From NCBI GenBank assembly GCA_018606645.1, contig JAGVRI010000020.1, positions 1 through 64,000 on the forward strand: a stretch of 64,000 nucleotides of DNA, written 5' to 3'. The DNA is from Chloroflexota bacterium. Its GTDB lineage: Bacteria > Chloroflexota > Anaerolineae > JAAYZQ01. Both the position numbers and the translations under genes were made by a program. This document shows positions 53,219 through 62,202 of this stretch, piece after piece (positions within the stretch are counted from its first letter, which is position 1; each line of letters starts with the position of its first letter). The notes under the pieces were generated by a model. The model searched no databases, was not told the origin of the DNA, and was given only the letters and a program-made list of their open reading frames with translations.

Positions 53219-53626
53219 CTAACAATTCATTTCCGAAATCCATTGACTCGACGGCATCCGCACCGGGACCCGCCGTAATAACGCTCGAGTTTTGGCCAAC
53301 AGCTCCTGATTGCTAAACGGTTTGACCATAAAATCATCCGCCCCCTGAATCAGGCTTTCCAACTTGGTCCGATGCTCGGCCAATGCACTAAGCACGATCA
53401 CCGGCACCCACGACCACTCTCGGATGCGCTTGACCAACCTTCCCGGATATGCGCCAGGCTGCGTCATATCTACCAGGATCAGTTCGGGCTGGATGAGACA
53501 CAGATAAAACACCAGACTTTGCTGACTCGAAATGGTAAAGGCCTCAAATTCATCGGCTGGGAGGGCCTGACATATCCGTTGCTGCGATGCCCAATCATCG
53601 CCAATGATCAGGATTTTCCGTTTCAC
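53219..53626 (-). CDS. Single-domain response regulator
   Basis: A 135-residue receiver domain with no output domain. The phospho-acceptor is Asp53 (ILVDMTQPG), the acidic pair Asp10-Asp11 and the lysine in FMVKPFS. Stand-alone receivers relay phosphate or bind a partner. It lies next to exported-protein genes and about 2 kb from two-component genes (55543-58980), so it may act with those kinases. The reading is ordinary in length for a CheY-like protein. Confidence 0.82.
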   Translation of the reverse strand: MKRKILIIGDDWASQQRICQALPADEFEAFTISSQQSLVFYLCLIQPELILVDMTQPGAYPGRLVKRIREWSWVPVIVLSALAEHRTKLESLIQGADDFMVKPFSNQELLAKTRALLRRVPVRMPSSQWISEMNC

Positions 53627-53704
53627 CAGATCCCCCCTCTATGATCAATAGTATATCGGATGCTGGTTACAGGATAGTTTACAATTCGTAACAAATTGGT
53701 AAAA

Positions 53705-53737
53705 AAACACCCCGCTCCCGAGGGGGTCGGGAGCGGG
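53705..53737 (-). terminator. Rho-independent terminator after the S8 protease gene
   Basis: An 11-bp GC-rich stem (CCCGCTCCCGA at 53711-53721 with its complement at 53727-53737). On the minus strand GTG and a run of seven Ts follow. The position, 28 bp after the stop, fits the protease transcript. Confidence 0.85.
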
Positions 53738-53764
53738 GGCAAGGGCGTCAGGCGGCCGGCCGGC

Positions 53765-55303
53765 TTATTGGCTCCGCAACTGGAGGGGCTGGGCAGTGGG
53801 CCGGGGCCGGGCCGGCAGCAGGCGGCGGAGAGCCGGCAGTTCTGCCCGGATGGGGCCATAGCTCTGTGAGGCGCCGTTCCGATCGACGGCTTCTAACCAG
53901 TAATAGTAGCTTAGGCCGCGCACCACCAAGGCATCCACGAATTGGTAGGCGGCGCCGGTCGCGCTGCCGGGGGACTGGGCGGGGATCAGGCTGTCATTGA
54001 GCCGGGTCCGTGGCCCATCGGCCGATTCGGCGCGGTACAGGTAAAAGCCCATGGTGTCCAGTTCGGAGGCCGTTTCCCATTCGATGCGGATCGATGTCTG
54101 GTCGGGTTGGGCCTCAAAACGGGTTACCTCCACGCTGGTCGGGGCGCCGCCGAGAAGCTCCAGGGCAGTTTTGGTCCGGATCAGGCCGTATCCGTAGGCG
54201 TTATCCCGCCCGGCAGCGCCGAGGTCGAGAGCCGTTTGCTGCAGCGCGGACCGGATCTCGGCGTTGGTCTTGTCCGGGGTGCCGCTCCACACCACGGCGG
54301 CGGCAGCCGAAGCATGGGCGGTGGCCGATGAGGTGCCGCTCATATAGGCGTAGCCGCCGCTCATCACCGTACTGTAGATAAAGACCCCCGGCGCGGCCAG
54401 TTCCACCTGATTGTTCTTCTGGGAAAAGTTGGCGACCACGTTGTTTTGATCGACCGCCGCCACCGAGATCACCGAATCGTACGAGGCGGGATAGGAATAT
54501 TCAGTGCCGCCGCTGTTGCCGGCGGCTGCCACCAGCAGGATGCCGCTTTGATACAGGCTGCGGAAGGCGTTGTCCTCGAACGAACTGTAATGGTTGCCTC
54601 CCAGGCTCATGTTGATCACATGGGCGCCGGCATCGCGACAGCGATACGCAGCATCCACCAAGGTCGAGCTGTAGGTCCAGGCGCAGTTGTTGCCATACAC
54701 CTTGACGATGTAGAGGGAGACAGTTCCGGGCGATACGCCGATGACCCCGAACCCGTTATAGGCAGCGGCGATGGTACCCACGATATGGGTGCCATGGCCG
54801 CAGGTATCGGTGTTCCAGCCGCTAGGATAGCCACCCACAAAGTTGAGCCCGCTCAGGTCCTCGTGATCCGCTTTCACCCCCGAGTCAATGACGCAGATCA
54901 GGCGTCCGGCGCCGTTCGGGGCAGATGGATCGAGCTGGCCGCTGCCCTCCGGGTCCCAGACCCTCCGCGCTTCGATCTGTTCGATGCCATACGGAACCAC
55001 CTCATCGGCCGGGTAGCGGGGCAGGTCTTCTTCAATCAGCACGACGTCCGGGCTGGTGCGGAGACGATCCACGGCGCGTTCGGGCAGGCTCGCCACGATC
55101 GCATTCAGTTCATCAAATTCGTAGTGAATTTGCGCCTTTTCCTGCTCCAAAGCCTGCCGGAGCGATGCCTGGTGGCCTGGCTTGAACTGGACCCACAGAC
55201 GATGCAGCGTCGGTTCCTGGGCGTGCACGCCGAACGGCACGCTGAGAGCGACCATTGACACCATTAGCAACAAAATGGTGAACTTCCGAAAGACGCTTTC
55301 CAT
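53765..55303 (-). CDS. Secreted subtilisin-like serine protease (S8) with C-terminal Fn3-like domain
   Basis: A 512-residue exported protease. The start at 55303 follows GGGAGGGATTC. Signal peptide (about 1-27, ending VHAQ), an I9-type propeptide (about 30-105), and the catalytic domain with Asp140 (VIDSGVKADH), His170 (GHGTHIVG) and Ser325 (SGTSSATAH). The usual GTSMAxPH around the serine reads GTSSATAH, a departure in the S1 pocket region. A C-terminal domain (about 405-490) and the RSQ tail match the neighbour at 52253-53194. It should mature outside the cell by propeptide removal. Confidence 0.9.
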   Translation of the reverse strand: MESVFRKFTILLLMVSMVALSVPFGVHAQEPTLHRLWVQFKPGHQASLRQALEQEKAQIHYEFDELNAIVASLPERAVDRLRTSPDVVLIEEDLPRYPADEVVPYGIEQIEARRVWDPEGSGQLDPSAPNGAGRLICVIDSGVKADHEDLSGLNFVGGYPSGWNTDTCGHGTHIVGTIAAAYNGFGVIGVSPGTVSLYIVKVYGNNCAWTYSSTLVDAAYRCRDAGAHVINMSLGGNHYSSFEDNAFRSLYQSGILLVAAAGNSGGTEYSYPASYDSVISVAAVDQNNVVANFSQKNNQVELAAPGVFIYSTVMSGGYAYMSGTSSATAHASAAAAVVWSGTPDKTNAEIRSALQQTALDLGAAGRDNAYGYGLIRTKTALELLGGAPTSVEVTRFEAQPDQTSIRIEWETASELDTMGFYLYRAESADGPRTRLNDSLIPAQSPGSATGAAYQFVDALVVRGLSYYYWLEAVDRNGASQSYGPIRAELPALRRLLPARPRPTAQPLQLRSQ

Positions 55304-55469
55304 GGCTGAATCCCTCCCTGTCCAACTTCTCCTCCATCTTAACAGAGACCATTGGCCGGGTCTATGGTTCTTCCGTGCCGGTTGTGGATGAGTTGCGAGT
55401 GCGAAACGTGCGGGAGTGTGACTCTTCCGTGTCGTGCGGTCACGCAACTCTTTCGGTGACGGAGCAAAA

Positions 55470-55509
55470 AATCAGGCGGGTTCCATGCCTTGGACACGGA
55501 ACCCGCCTG
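55470..55509 (-). terminator. Rho-independent terminator after the HisKA-only gene
   Basis: A 12-bp perfect inverted repeat CAGGCGGGTTCC (55473-55484 with 55498-55509). On the minus strand the stem runs into ATTTTTTGC. It lies 33 bp after the stop of the HisKA-only gene. Confidence 0.85.
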
Positions 55510-55542
55510 GCGGACGCGAGGAGGGGAAAGCTCCTGACCTAC

Positions 55543-55893
55543 CTATGTCTCATGATCCGGTTCCTGCCAACGTTCCAGGACATCGCCGACCAGGGCGTTG
55601 AGCTTGTGGGTGTGCTTGCGCAGATTCTGGATGATCGCGCGGCGGTCCTTCTCATTCAGGCGCTCGTAGAGCCGATCCAGGTTTCCACACAACAGGGTGA
55701 TAATTGCCAGAGAAGTGCGCAACTCGTGGGAGAGGCTATTTCTGCCTGGTTCGTCGTTCTCCTGAGCGGTGGCCTCGTACAGCGGTCCGCCCTTCCATTC
55801 GCCGGGCAGTTCGGAGGCCCCCGATGGGGAGTTGATCGGTTGCATCAGTTTCTTCTCCATGAGACCGCGATCCGCAATCAACGCCTGGTCCAT
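55543..55893 (-). CDS. Stand-alone HisKA domain protein (no ATPase domain), 116 aa
   Basis: A 116-residue protein with a complete dimerisation/phosphotransfer helix pair (about 50-110): phospho-acceptor His56 in SLSHELRTSLAIIT, then GNLDRLYERLNEKDRR. It ends directly after this domain with a proper stop and terminator. The nearest relative in the window is the HisKA of the kinase at 56746-58980 (SHELRTPLSVIALISGNLERLYDRL). No HATPase follows, so it cannot autophosphorylate by itself. It may accept phosphate in trans or be a degraded copy. The ATG at 55893 has only a weak CGGGG upstream. Confidence 0.7.
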   Translation of the reverse strand: MDQALIADRGLMEKKLMQPINSPSGASELPGEWKGGPLYEATAQENDEPGRNSLSHELRTSLAIITLLCGNLDRLYERLNEKDRRAIIQNLRKHTHKLNALVGDVLERWQEPDHET

Positions 55894-55997
55894 CCCCGGA
55901 AAACCAGGACTTATTTGTGAATATCATTCTATCAGGTTCAGGCCGCGAAATCTATAGAGATTATGTGCGAATTGGAATTGATTTGCGTGTGAACCCG

Positions 55998-56744
55998 TTA
56001 CGGATGTTCTGGTGGGACCAGGCGGTATCCCACCCCACGCACGTTCTCGATGCAGCCCATTTCACCCACGTCATATCCCAACTTACGACGCAAGGAACGG
56101 ATGAGGGGGCGGAGCAGGGTTCCTGCTTCTATGGCATCCGTGTCCAGTTCATGAGTGATCCGGACCAGCTCCTGCAAAGGCACCACCTGGTTGGCCTTCT
56201 GGGCCAGGTATTCCAGCAGGGTGAATTCGCGAGCCGACAGCAGCACCGGCGTGTCATCCATCCAGACGCGATGCTGGGCCGGGTCGATCCGCAGCCGGCC
56301 CAGAACCAAGGCTCGCGGTTCAGGGGTCAAGCCGACGAGCGATTGATGGACGAGTTGGGCCAGTTGCTGCGCGCGTCGTAATTTGCCCTGGATGGCGGCG
56401 ATCAGGTCTTCGGGTTGGATCGGTTTAGTGAGATAGTCGTCTACGCCCAATTCTTTGCCATACCGGATATCGCTATCCAGAGCGCGGGCGGTCAGAAACA
56501 GAAAGGGTAAGGCCAGCCATTGAGGGTTCTCGCGGACACGTTGATAGAGCTGATAGCCGTTCATGCGCGGCATGGCGATGTCGGCCACAATCAGGTCCAC
56601 GGGGTGGGTCTGTAAAATGGCCATGGCCTCGAGACCATCGCCGGCGGTCAGCACCTGATAGCCCTCCGCTTCCAGCAACAGGGCAAGGTTCTCCAGGATC
56701 TCGGGTTGGTCGTCTACTACCAGGATAGAGGCCGTTTGACCCAT
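55998..56744 (-). CDS. OmpR/PhoB-family response regulator
   Basis: A 248-residue transcription regulator. A receiver domain (about 6-120; Asp55 in VADIAMPRMNG) is followed by a winged-helix DNA-binding domain (about 145-240; LSAREFTLLEYLAQ, GYRLVPPE). The start at 56744 has GGGAGGAATA upstream; the HAMP-less kinase gene stops 1 bp earlier, so the two are translated together. Transcriptional targets are not identifiable. Length is normal for the OmpR family. Confidence 0.93.
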   Translation of the reverse strand: MGQTASILVVDDQPEILENLALLLEAEGYQVLTAGDGLEAMAILQTHPVDLIVADIAMPRMNGYQLYQRVRENPQWLALPFLFLTARALDSDIRYGKELGVDDYLTKPIQPEDLIAAIQGKLRRAQQLAQLVHQSLVGLTPEPRALVLGRLRIDPAQHRVWMDDTPVLLSAREFTLLEYLAQKANQVVPLQELVRITHELDTDAIEAGTLLRPLIRSLRRKLGYDVGEMGCIENVRGVGYRLVPPEHP

Positions 56745-56745
56745 C

Positions 56746-58980
56746 CTATTCCTCCCACAAGGGCAGGTAGAAGGCAAAGATACTCCCCTGTCCCAGGCTT
56801 GAGGCAGCAGCAATGCGCCCGCCATGGGCCTCGACCAGCTCTTTCGCGATCGATAGGCCGAGCCCGGTGCCGGGAGTGCTGCCCTGGGTCTTTACCCGGA
56901 AGAAGCGCTCAAAGATGTGCGGCAGGTCATCATGGCCAATGCCAATTCCGGTGTCGACCACCCGCACTGCCGCCCATGACCCCTCCGGCAACTGTTCGCT
57001 CCCCGGCCATTCCGATGCTGGGGCTTGAGCCCTCGTTCGGATCGAGCACTCGCAGACAATCTGCCCATGCGGCGGCGTGTACTTGATGGCGTTGTTGAGC
57101 AAGTTCCGGATCACCTGGCGCAATTGCTCCCGATTCACGGAGACGGGAAGAGAATCCTCCCCGATCACATGCAGGATCTGGGACTTTTTCTGAGCCAGGG
57201 GCCCCTGGATGCTGACCTCCTCCTGGACCAGTTGCGCCAGGTTGACCCGCTCGCGATCCATCGAGATGCGTCCACTTTCGATGCGCGAGAGCTCCAGGAC
57301 ATCGCCGATCAGGTTGTTCAATACCTGGGCGTGCTCGCGGATGTCATGGATCATCTTCCGGCGTTTGTCATCGTCCAGACGGTCGTAGAGCCGTTCCAGG
57401 TTGCCGCTGATGAGGGCGATGACCGAGAGCGGAGTGCGCAGTTCGTGGGAGACATTGGAGATAAACTGGTCTTTCAGGCGCTCGGCCTCCTTGAGTGGGG
57501 TGATGTCTCGCTGCACACAGACGTGGCCGATCAATCGCTTTGGATCCTGGGCATCAAAGAGGGGGGCTACGGTCATGGCCGCGTTGTACAAGGTGCCATC
57601 CTTGCGCCGACTGACCACTTCGGCCCGTTGGGTCTGAACCTGGTCTGGGGTCCCGAAGGCTGAATAGGCGTCAGGCGTTGTTTGATCATGTTGCCACAAG
57701 CGAGGGTCTCGCCCGACGACCTCCTCGAAGGCATAGCCGGTCAGGGCCACGGCGGCCGGGTTCATATATCGGATCTGACCCTTCAGATCGGTCACGATGA
57801 CCGCCTCGCCCACCGCCTCCAGGATGGCCCGCGTTCGGTCGCGTTCGGCCTGCAACTCCGAGGTGCGCTCGGCGACAAGTTTCTCCAGATTGCTGGCATA
57901 TCGTTGGAGTTCCTGTTCGATCCGCTTGCGTTCAGCGATCTCCAGTTGGGCTTGCTCATAGAGCCGCGCATTTTCAATAGCGATCGCCGCTGAGGAAGCC
58001 ATGGAGGTGAGCAGGTTCAGGTCCTCCTCATCGAACGATCCGCTGGTCTTGTTGATGGCTTCGATGGCGCCGATGGTCTGCCCCTTGCTATGCAAGGGGA
58101 CGCATAAGATAGACCGGGTGGTAAAGCCGGTCTCCACGTCCCAATCGGCGAAGAAGCGAGGATCCTGGCTTGCGTCCAATACCACCAGGGGTTCCCCATG
58201 TTGGATCACCCAGTTCACAATTCCCCGCCCCCGGCCCAGACGCCTGCCCTGGATCAAGTCCGCGACCTTGCCCGAAGCTGCCCCGAACCACAAGGTGTCG
58301 TTCTTTTCATCGTACAGAATCACCGAAGCTGCCTCCACCCCCAGCAATCGGTGCGCATGGCTGGCCACGATGTCCAGAGTCTCGTGCAAATCGAGTGTGC
58401 AAGTTATGCTCCGGCTGATCTGATTCAGCGTCGTGACCTCAGCAATGTAGCGGCGGATCTCCCCATAGAGTCGCTCGTTTTCGACAACGCCGGCGATCTG
58501 GTTGACCAGGAACTGGGCTGACGAGAGTTCCTCGGGCGAGATATGCTCCTTCTGGTCATCCATGACCTCAACCAGGCCCACCGTCCGGCCACGAAACACC
58601 AGGGGGAATTGCAGCAAGAGTTGAATCCCTTCTCGGCGCAGGGGGGCGAACTCGCCCGTCTGTTCCTGATCGAGCTGATGCATCGCGACGTAATAAGGAG
58701 TTTGCGCCTCCAGCACCTGTTCGGTGCCGGGCCGGTTGGCCAGATGGCCAACGCCGCCGGGCCATTTGGCTTCCCACCATTCCCTGGGACCGCATTGAGC
58801 GAGTACGGAGAGGGTGCGGGGTGCTTCTTTCCATTGCAGGATCGCGCACGCTTTCATTTCGAACCATCGGGCGATCTCCTGACTGGCCGCGTCCAGCATA
58901 GACCGCAACTCTGGGGTGAAGGCGATCACCGCCCCCACGGATTGCAGGGCAGGCACCTTCTGGTTGCGTGTGGATTTCAT
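56746..58980 (-). CDS. Soluble multi-sensor histidine kinase (GAF-GAF-PAS-HisKA-HATPase)
   Basis: A 744-residue cytosolic kinase, no TM segment. Two GAF domains (about 20-175 and 205-345), a coiled-coil (about 345-385), a PAS domain (about 385-490), HisKA with phospho-acceptor His512 (VSHELRTPLSV) and HATPase (about 610-740, TGLGLSIAKEL). It should respond to an intracellular small molecule or redox signal and phosphorylate the regulator that follows 1 bp later. Promoter at 59077-59105. It is a full kinase and the probable parent of the HisKA-only protein at 55543. Confidence 0.93.
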   Translation of the reverse strand: MKSTRNQKVPALQSVGAVIAFTPELRSMLDAASQEIARWFEMKACAILQWKEAPRTLSVLAQCGPREWWEAKWPGGVGHLANRPGTEQVLEAQTPYYVAMHQLDQEQTGEFAPLRREGIQLLLQFPLVFRGRTVGLVEVMDDQKEHISPEELSSAQFLVNQIAGVVENERLYGEIRRYIAEVTTLNQISRSITCTLDLHETLDIVASHAHRLLGVEAASVILYDEKNDTLWFGAASGKVADLIQGRRLGRGRGIVNWVIQHGEPLVVLDASQDPRFFADWDVETGFTTRSILCVPLHSKGQTIGAIEAINKTSGSFDEEDLNLLTSMASSAAIAIENARLYEQAQLEIAERKRIEQELQRYASNLEKLVAERTSELQAERDRTRAILEAVGEAVIVTDLKGQIRYMNPAAVALTGYAFEEVVGRDPRLWQHDQTTPDAYSAFGTPDQVQTQRAEVVSRRKDGTLYNAAMTVAPLFDAQDPKRLIGHVCVQRDITPLKEAERLKDQFISNVSHELRTPLSVIALISGNLERLYDRLDDDKRRKMIHDIREHAQVLNNLIGDVLELSRIESGRISMDRERVNLAQLVQEEVSIQGPLAQKKSQILHVIGEDSLPVSVNREQLRQVIRNLLNNAIKYTPPHGQIVCECSIRTRAQAPASEWPGSEQLPEGSWAAVRVVDTGIGIGHDDLPHIFERFFRVKTQGSTPGTGLGLSIAKELVEAHGGRIAAASSLGQGSIFAFYLPLWEE

Positions 58981-59076
58981 TTCACCGTACCCCCCTCTTC
59001 TGGAGGGAACGCACCTGGCAAAAAGGACGTTCCGCTTGCCTGGACAACCGGAAGAGCTCTGCGCACCCTAACACAT

Positions 59077-59105
59077 ATTGTACCATGTTCTGGTTCAGAG
59101 AGCAA
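59077..59105 (-). promoter_or_regulatory. Promoter of the GAF/PAS kinase operon (TTGCTC-17-TACAAT)
   Basis: On the minus strand TTGCTC (59100-59105) and TACAAT (59077-59082) with a 17-nt spacer and an extended -10 (TGG). It drives the kinase-regulator pair, with a leader of about 90 nt. The remaining 369-bp gap between the divergent kinase genes holds this promoter, the plus-strand promoter at 59293-59321 and a small CTCAGC/GCTGAG hairpin near 59203. Confidence 0.65.
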
Positions 59106-59292
59106 GAGCCGTTGGACCTGGGTTGGGGCGAGCATATAGGGCCCTCGCTGCTCCGCCTCAGGACCGACTCCGAGATGGCGCTACCGGTGGCGTTGGCGCA
59201 TTCCTCAGCCTCTTGCTGAGATGAGGAGAGCCAGGCCTTGGGGCAATGATGATTTCCTGAAAGTGCCCAGGCCGCGGTCTATTTTCGAGTTG

Positions 59293-59321
59293 TTGGTTCT
59301 CGACCATAAATGTGGTATAAT
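59293..59321 (+). promoter_or_regulatory. Promoter of the membrane histidine kinase operon (TTGGTT-17-TATAAT)
   Basis: TTGGTT (59293-59298) and TATAAT (59316-59321) with a 17-nt spacer and extended -10 TGTGG. RNA should start near 59328, 22 nt before the GTG start codon. Confidence 0.75.
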
Positions 59322-59349
59322 GAATTGTGGCCTGAAAGGGAGGGAGACG

Positions 59350-61143
59350 GTGGTCAGAGAAAATGGATCCGGCCTGAGCCGGGGCGGGGACGAACGGCGT
59401 CGTCGCTGGTTTCCCCGTCTCACTGCACTGGAGCGGCCCATCCTGCTGCTGCGCTGGCTGGCCTTGCTCCTGGTCCTCATCCTCCACTATTTTGATGAGT
59501 CGGAGGCCGGCGTATTCTTGCCAGTACCCATCATGGCGCTGGGGGTCGCCGCCTACAACGGCCTGCTGTTGTGGCTGATGCACCATGTCCGTTGGCTGCG
59601 AAAACCTCTCAACTCGTTGACCATCGACACGATTGTCGCTACGGCGGCGGTGTACCTCACCGGCGGGTACCATTCCAGCTTCTTTGTCCTGTATGTGTTC
59701 ATTACCATCGGCGCTGCGTTCCATCTCGAACTGGTCCGCACGATCGTCGTGACCGTAGGCATCGGGTTGATCTACGTGGGCGCCTGCTATGTGAATCCGG
59801 CCGGCCTGAAGCAACCCGGCGCCCAATATATGCTCGCCGGCAAGTTTCTGCTGGTGTTGATCGTGGCCATCCTGTGCAGTCTGCTGCTGGAACAGTTGCG
59901 GCGCGAACACCAGGAGACGGAACGGGAACGGGCCTTGGGCCAACGGCTACAGGCCCTGAACGATCTGTTCCGCCAGCTCAACACCACCCTGGACCTGGAT
60001 CTGACCCTCAAGACGGTGGTGGAAGCCCCGCGCACTCTGTTGGGAGCGGATTGGACCAGTATCGCTCTGTTAGACGAAAACGGCCAGACCCTGACAGCGG
60101 TGGCTACGGCGGGGATGGAGGCGGAACCTTGGCCGGTCGAGAGCCCGGCTCTGGTGGACCAGCGCCTGGCCGACGCGCTGCGCACCGGTCAGCCTTGCGT
60201 GCTGGAGGACTCGCCCCATTGTCTCGTCGGCCGGCAGGCCGCCGAAACCGGAGCCTCTGTGGTCTGTGTCCCGTTGCTGCTGGACGAAAAGCCCCTGGGC
60301 ATGCTCGGGGTGGCGTATCGAACGCATCGGGGCTTGAGCGACGAGGAAATGACCTTTCTCCAGGCGCTGGGTCAGGAAGCCGCGCTGGCGATCCGCAACG
60401 CTCATCTCTACGAGCGGGAGCGGGCTCAGGTGGCGCGGCTCCGCGCTCTGGAAAAGTTACAGGAAAGCTTTGTCTCTTCGGTCTCTCACGAACTCCGGAC
60501 TCCGTTGACCTGCATCAAAACCTCGGTGGACCTCCTCCAGGCGACAGACTCCGGCCTTTCTGCGGAACAGCGGGAACTGATCCATACCATCGGCCATCAT
60601 GTCAGCCGCCTCGAGGCGTTGGTGAGCGACCTGCTCGAGATCACCAAATTGGAAGCGGGGCAGATCACCCTGTCCAGACAGCCCACCAATCTGTGCCACA
60701 TTGCCGAGCGCGTGATCCAGGCTTTGCATCCCTTGCAAGAACGCAAAGGACAGACGGTTTCCCTCCATTGTCCGGCCTCTTTGAGCCTGGTCGCAGTAGA
60801 CCGCCGGCGGATGGAGCAGGTGTTGACCAACATCCTGTCCAATGCCATCAAGTTCACCCCCAAACAAGGCCGGATTGATATCCAGGTGAGCGAGACACCG
60901 GACGAGGTCCGGGTGTGTGTCTCCGACAACGGTCCCGGCATCCCGCCTGAGGAACAGAGCCGTGTGTTCGACAAGTTCTATGTCATCACTGATGACCGGG
61001 GGCTATCCGGCGTGGGCTTGGGCCTCTACATTGCGCGGCAGATGGTGGAACTGCACGGCGGGCGCATCTGGCTGGAGAGCCAGGTCGGCGTGGGAAGCAC
61101 GTTTTGCTTTTCTGTGCCGAAGGGGAGGGGAGGGGAAGAATGA
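59350..61143 (+). CDS. Membrane histidine kinase (multi-TM sensor, GAF, HisKA, HATPase)
   Basis: A 597-residue kinase. The GTG at 59350 is chosen because GGGAGGGAGAC precedes it and the promoter lies between it and the longer upstream reading. Five to six TM helices (about 28-185) form a membrane-embedded sensor; a GAF domain (about 205-355) follows; HisKA has His380 (VSHELRTPLTC); HATPase carries GVGLGLYI near the end. The response-regulator gene overlaps its stop by 4 bp (ATGA). The signal is unknown. Confidence 0.9.
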   Translation: MVRENGSGLSRGGDERRRRWFPRLTALERPILLLRWLALLLVLILHYFDESEAGVFLPVPIMALGVAAYNGLLLWLMHHVRWLRKPLNSLTIDTIVATAAVYLTGGYHSSFFVLYVFITIGAAFHLELVRTIVVTVGIGLIYVGACYVNPAGLKQPGAQYMLAGKFLLVLIVAILCSLLLEQLRREHQETERERALGQRLQALNDLFRQLNTTLDLDLTLKTVVEAPRTLLGADWTSIALLDENGQTLTAVATAGMEAEPWPVESPALVDQRLADALRTGQPCVLEDSPHCLVGRQAAETGASVVCVPLLLDEKPLGMLGVAYRTHRGLSDEEMTFLQALGQEAALAIRNAHLYERERAQVARLRALEKLQESFVSSVSHELRTPLTCIKTSVDLLQATDSGLSAEQRELIHTIGHHVSRLEALVSDLLEITKLEAGQITLSRQPTNLCHIAERVIQALHPLQERKGQTVSLHCPASLSLVAVDRRRMEQVLTNILSNAIKFTPKQGRIDIQVSETPDEVRVCVSDNGPGIPPEEQSRVFDKFYVITDDRGLSGVGLGLYIARQMVELHGGRIWLESQVGVGSTFCFSVPKGRGGEE

Positions 61144-61826
61144 AGGTATTGGTGGTGGATGAAGAACCGGATGTGGTCAAGCTGGTGACCATGATCTTTC
61201 GTATGCAACAACCTACCTGGGAGGTGATCAGCGCCGAAGATGGCCCCCAGGCACTGGAGATGATCGAACGAGAGCGCCCGGATATCGTGTTGTTGGACAT
61301 CGGGCTGCCCGAGATGAGCGGCTTTGAGGTGCTCAAGACCCTTCGGCGCTTTTCCGACGTGCCGGTCATCATGCTCACCGTCCGCGATGATGAAGTAAGC
61401 AAGGTCCAGGGCTTAGAGCTGGGGGCCGATGACTATGTGACCAAGCCGTTCAGCCATCTGGAGTTGATGGCGCGGGTGCGGGCGGTCCTGCGGCGGGCGC
61501 AATCCCTGCCATCGGTCCATGAACAACCCTTTGTGAGCGGGGATATTGAGGTTGATTTTGTGCGGAGGCAGGTGAAGGTCCGGGGTCAGGTGGTCGAACT
61601 GACCGGCACCGAATACCGTTTACTCTATCACCTGGTCCGCAATGCTGGTCAGGTCATGACTCATGAGGCACTGCTGGCGCGGGTATGGGGGCGGGAGTAT
61701 ACGGACGAAATCTCCTATCTCAAGAGCTACATCAACCGATTGCGGAACAAATTGGAACGGGACCCGCGCCATCCTGAGTATATCCTGACCGAATATGGCG
61801 TAGGCTATTGGTTCCGTCCGGCATAG
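61140..61826 (+). CDS. OmpR/PhoB-family response regulator
   Basis: A 228-residue response regulator. Receiver with Asp53 (LLDIGLPEMSG) and lysine in VTKPFSH; winged-helix DNA-binding domain (about 130-225; LTGTEYRLLYHLV, YINRLRNKLE). Its ATG overlaps the kinase stop, so the pair is translationally coupled. It is the likely regulator of its own operon or of envelope genes, not testable from sequence alone. Full length for the family. Confidence 0.95.
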   Translation: MKVLVVDEEPDVVKLVTMIFRMQQPTWEVISAEDGPQALEMIERERPDIVLLDIGLPEMSGFEVLKTLRRFSDVPVIMLTVRDDEVSKVQGLELGADDYVTKPFSHLELMARVRAVLRRAQSLPSVHEQPFVSGDIEVDFVRRQVKVRGQVVELTGTEYRLLYHLVRNAGQVMTHEALLARVWGREYTDEISYLKSYINRLRNKLERDPRHPEYILTEYGVGYWFRPA

Positions 61827-62004
61827 GTTTTGTTACCTTTTTTTACTTTGTTGGCAATTTCTTTTACCCTCTCTATCCCTGATTTTCACCTTTTTATTGT
61901 ATACTAGGAATTGAAACGGATTCGTGAGCGCGGCGTGCCGCAGGCTGGCAACCCGGTTCCAGTCCTGCGGCCGGATGAGCATGCGGCTGGAGGGTGGAAA
62001 ATTG

Positions 62005-62202
62005 GTGCGCAACCGACCCAAGGTAGTGTTCATCTTGTTGGTGTTGATCCTGGTGATGGCCAGCATTCTTTTCGGCATTCTGACCTACTGGCTGGGGGGT
62101 GAATTGTCGTCGCCCTCCAGTCTCCGACAGGAGGGCCAGATATTCCGGTACCCTTCCTCTTCGATCTCGGTTGCCCGACCTGGAGAGCAGGGAAAGCGAT
62201 GA
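62005..62202 (+). CDS. Micro membrane protein, one TM helix, about 65 aa
   Basis: A 65-residue protein with one strong TM helix (about 6-30, KVVFILLVLILVMASILFG) and a polar Ser/Pro-rich tail. The GTG at 62005 (or the adjacent TTG) is set by GGAGGGTGG; an earlier ATG would give 92 residues. Its stop overlaps the DegV start (ATGA), strong evidence that it is translated. A TATACT box lies at 61900-61905, with no clear -35. No family recognised. Confidence 0.65.
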   Translation: MRNRPKVVFILLVLILVMASILFGILTYWLGGELSSPSSLRQEGQIFRYPSSSISVARPGEQGKR

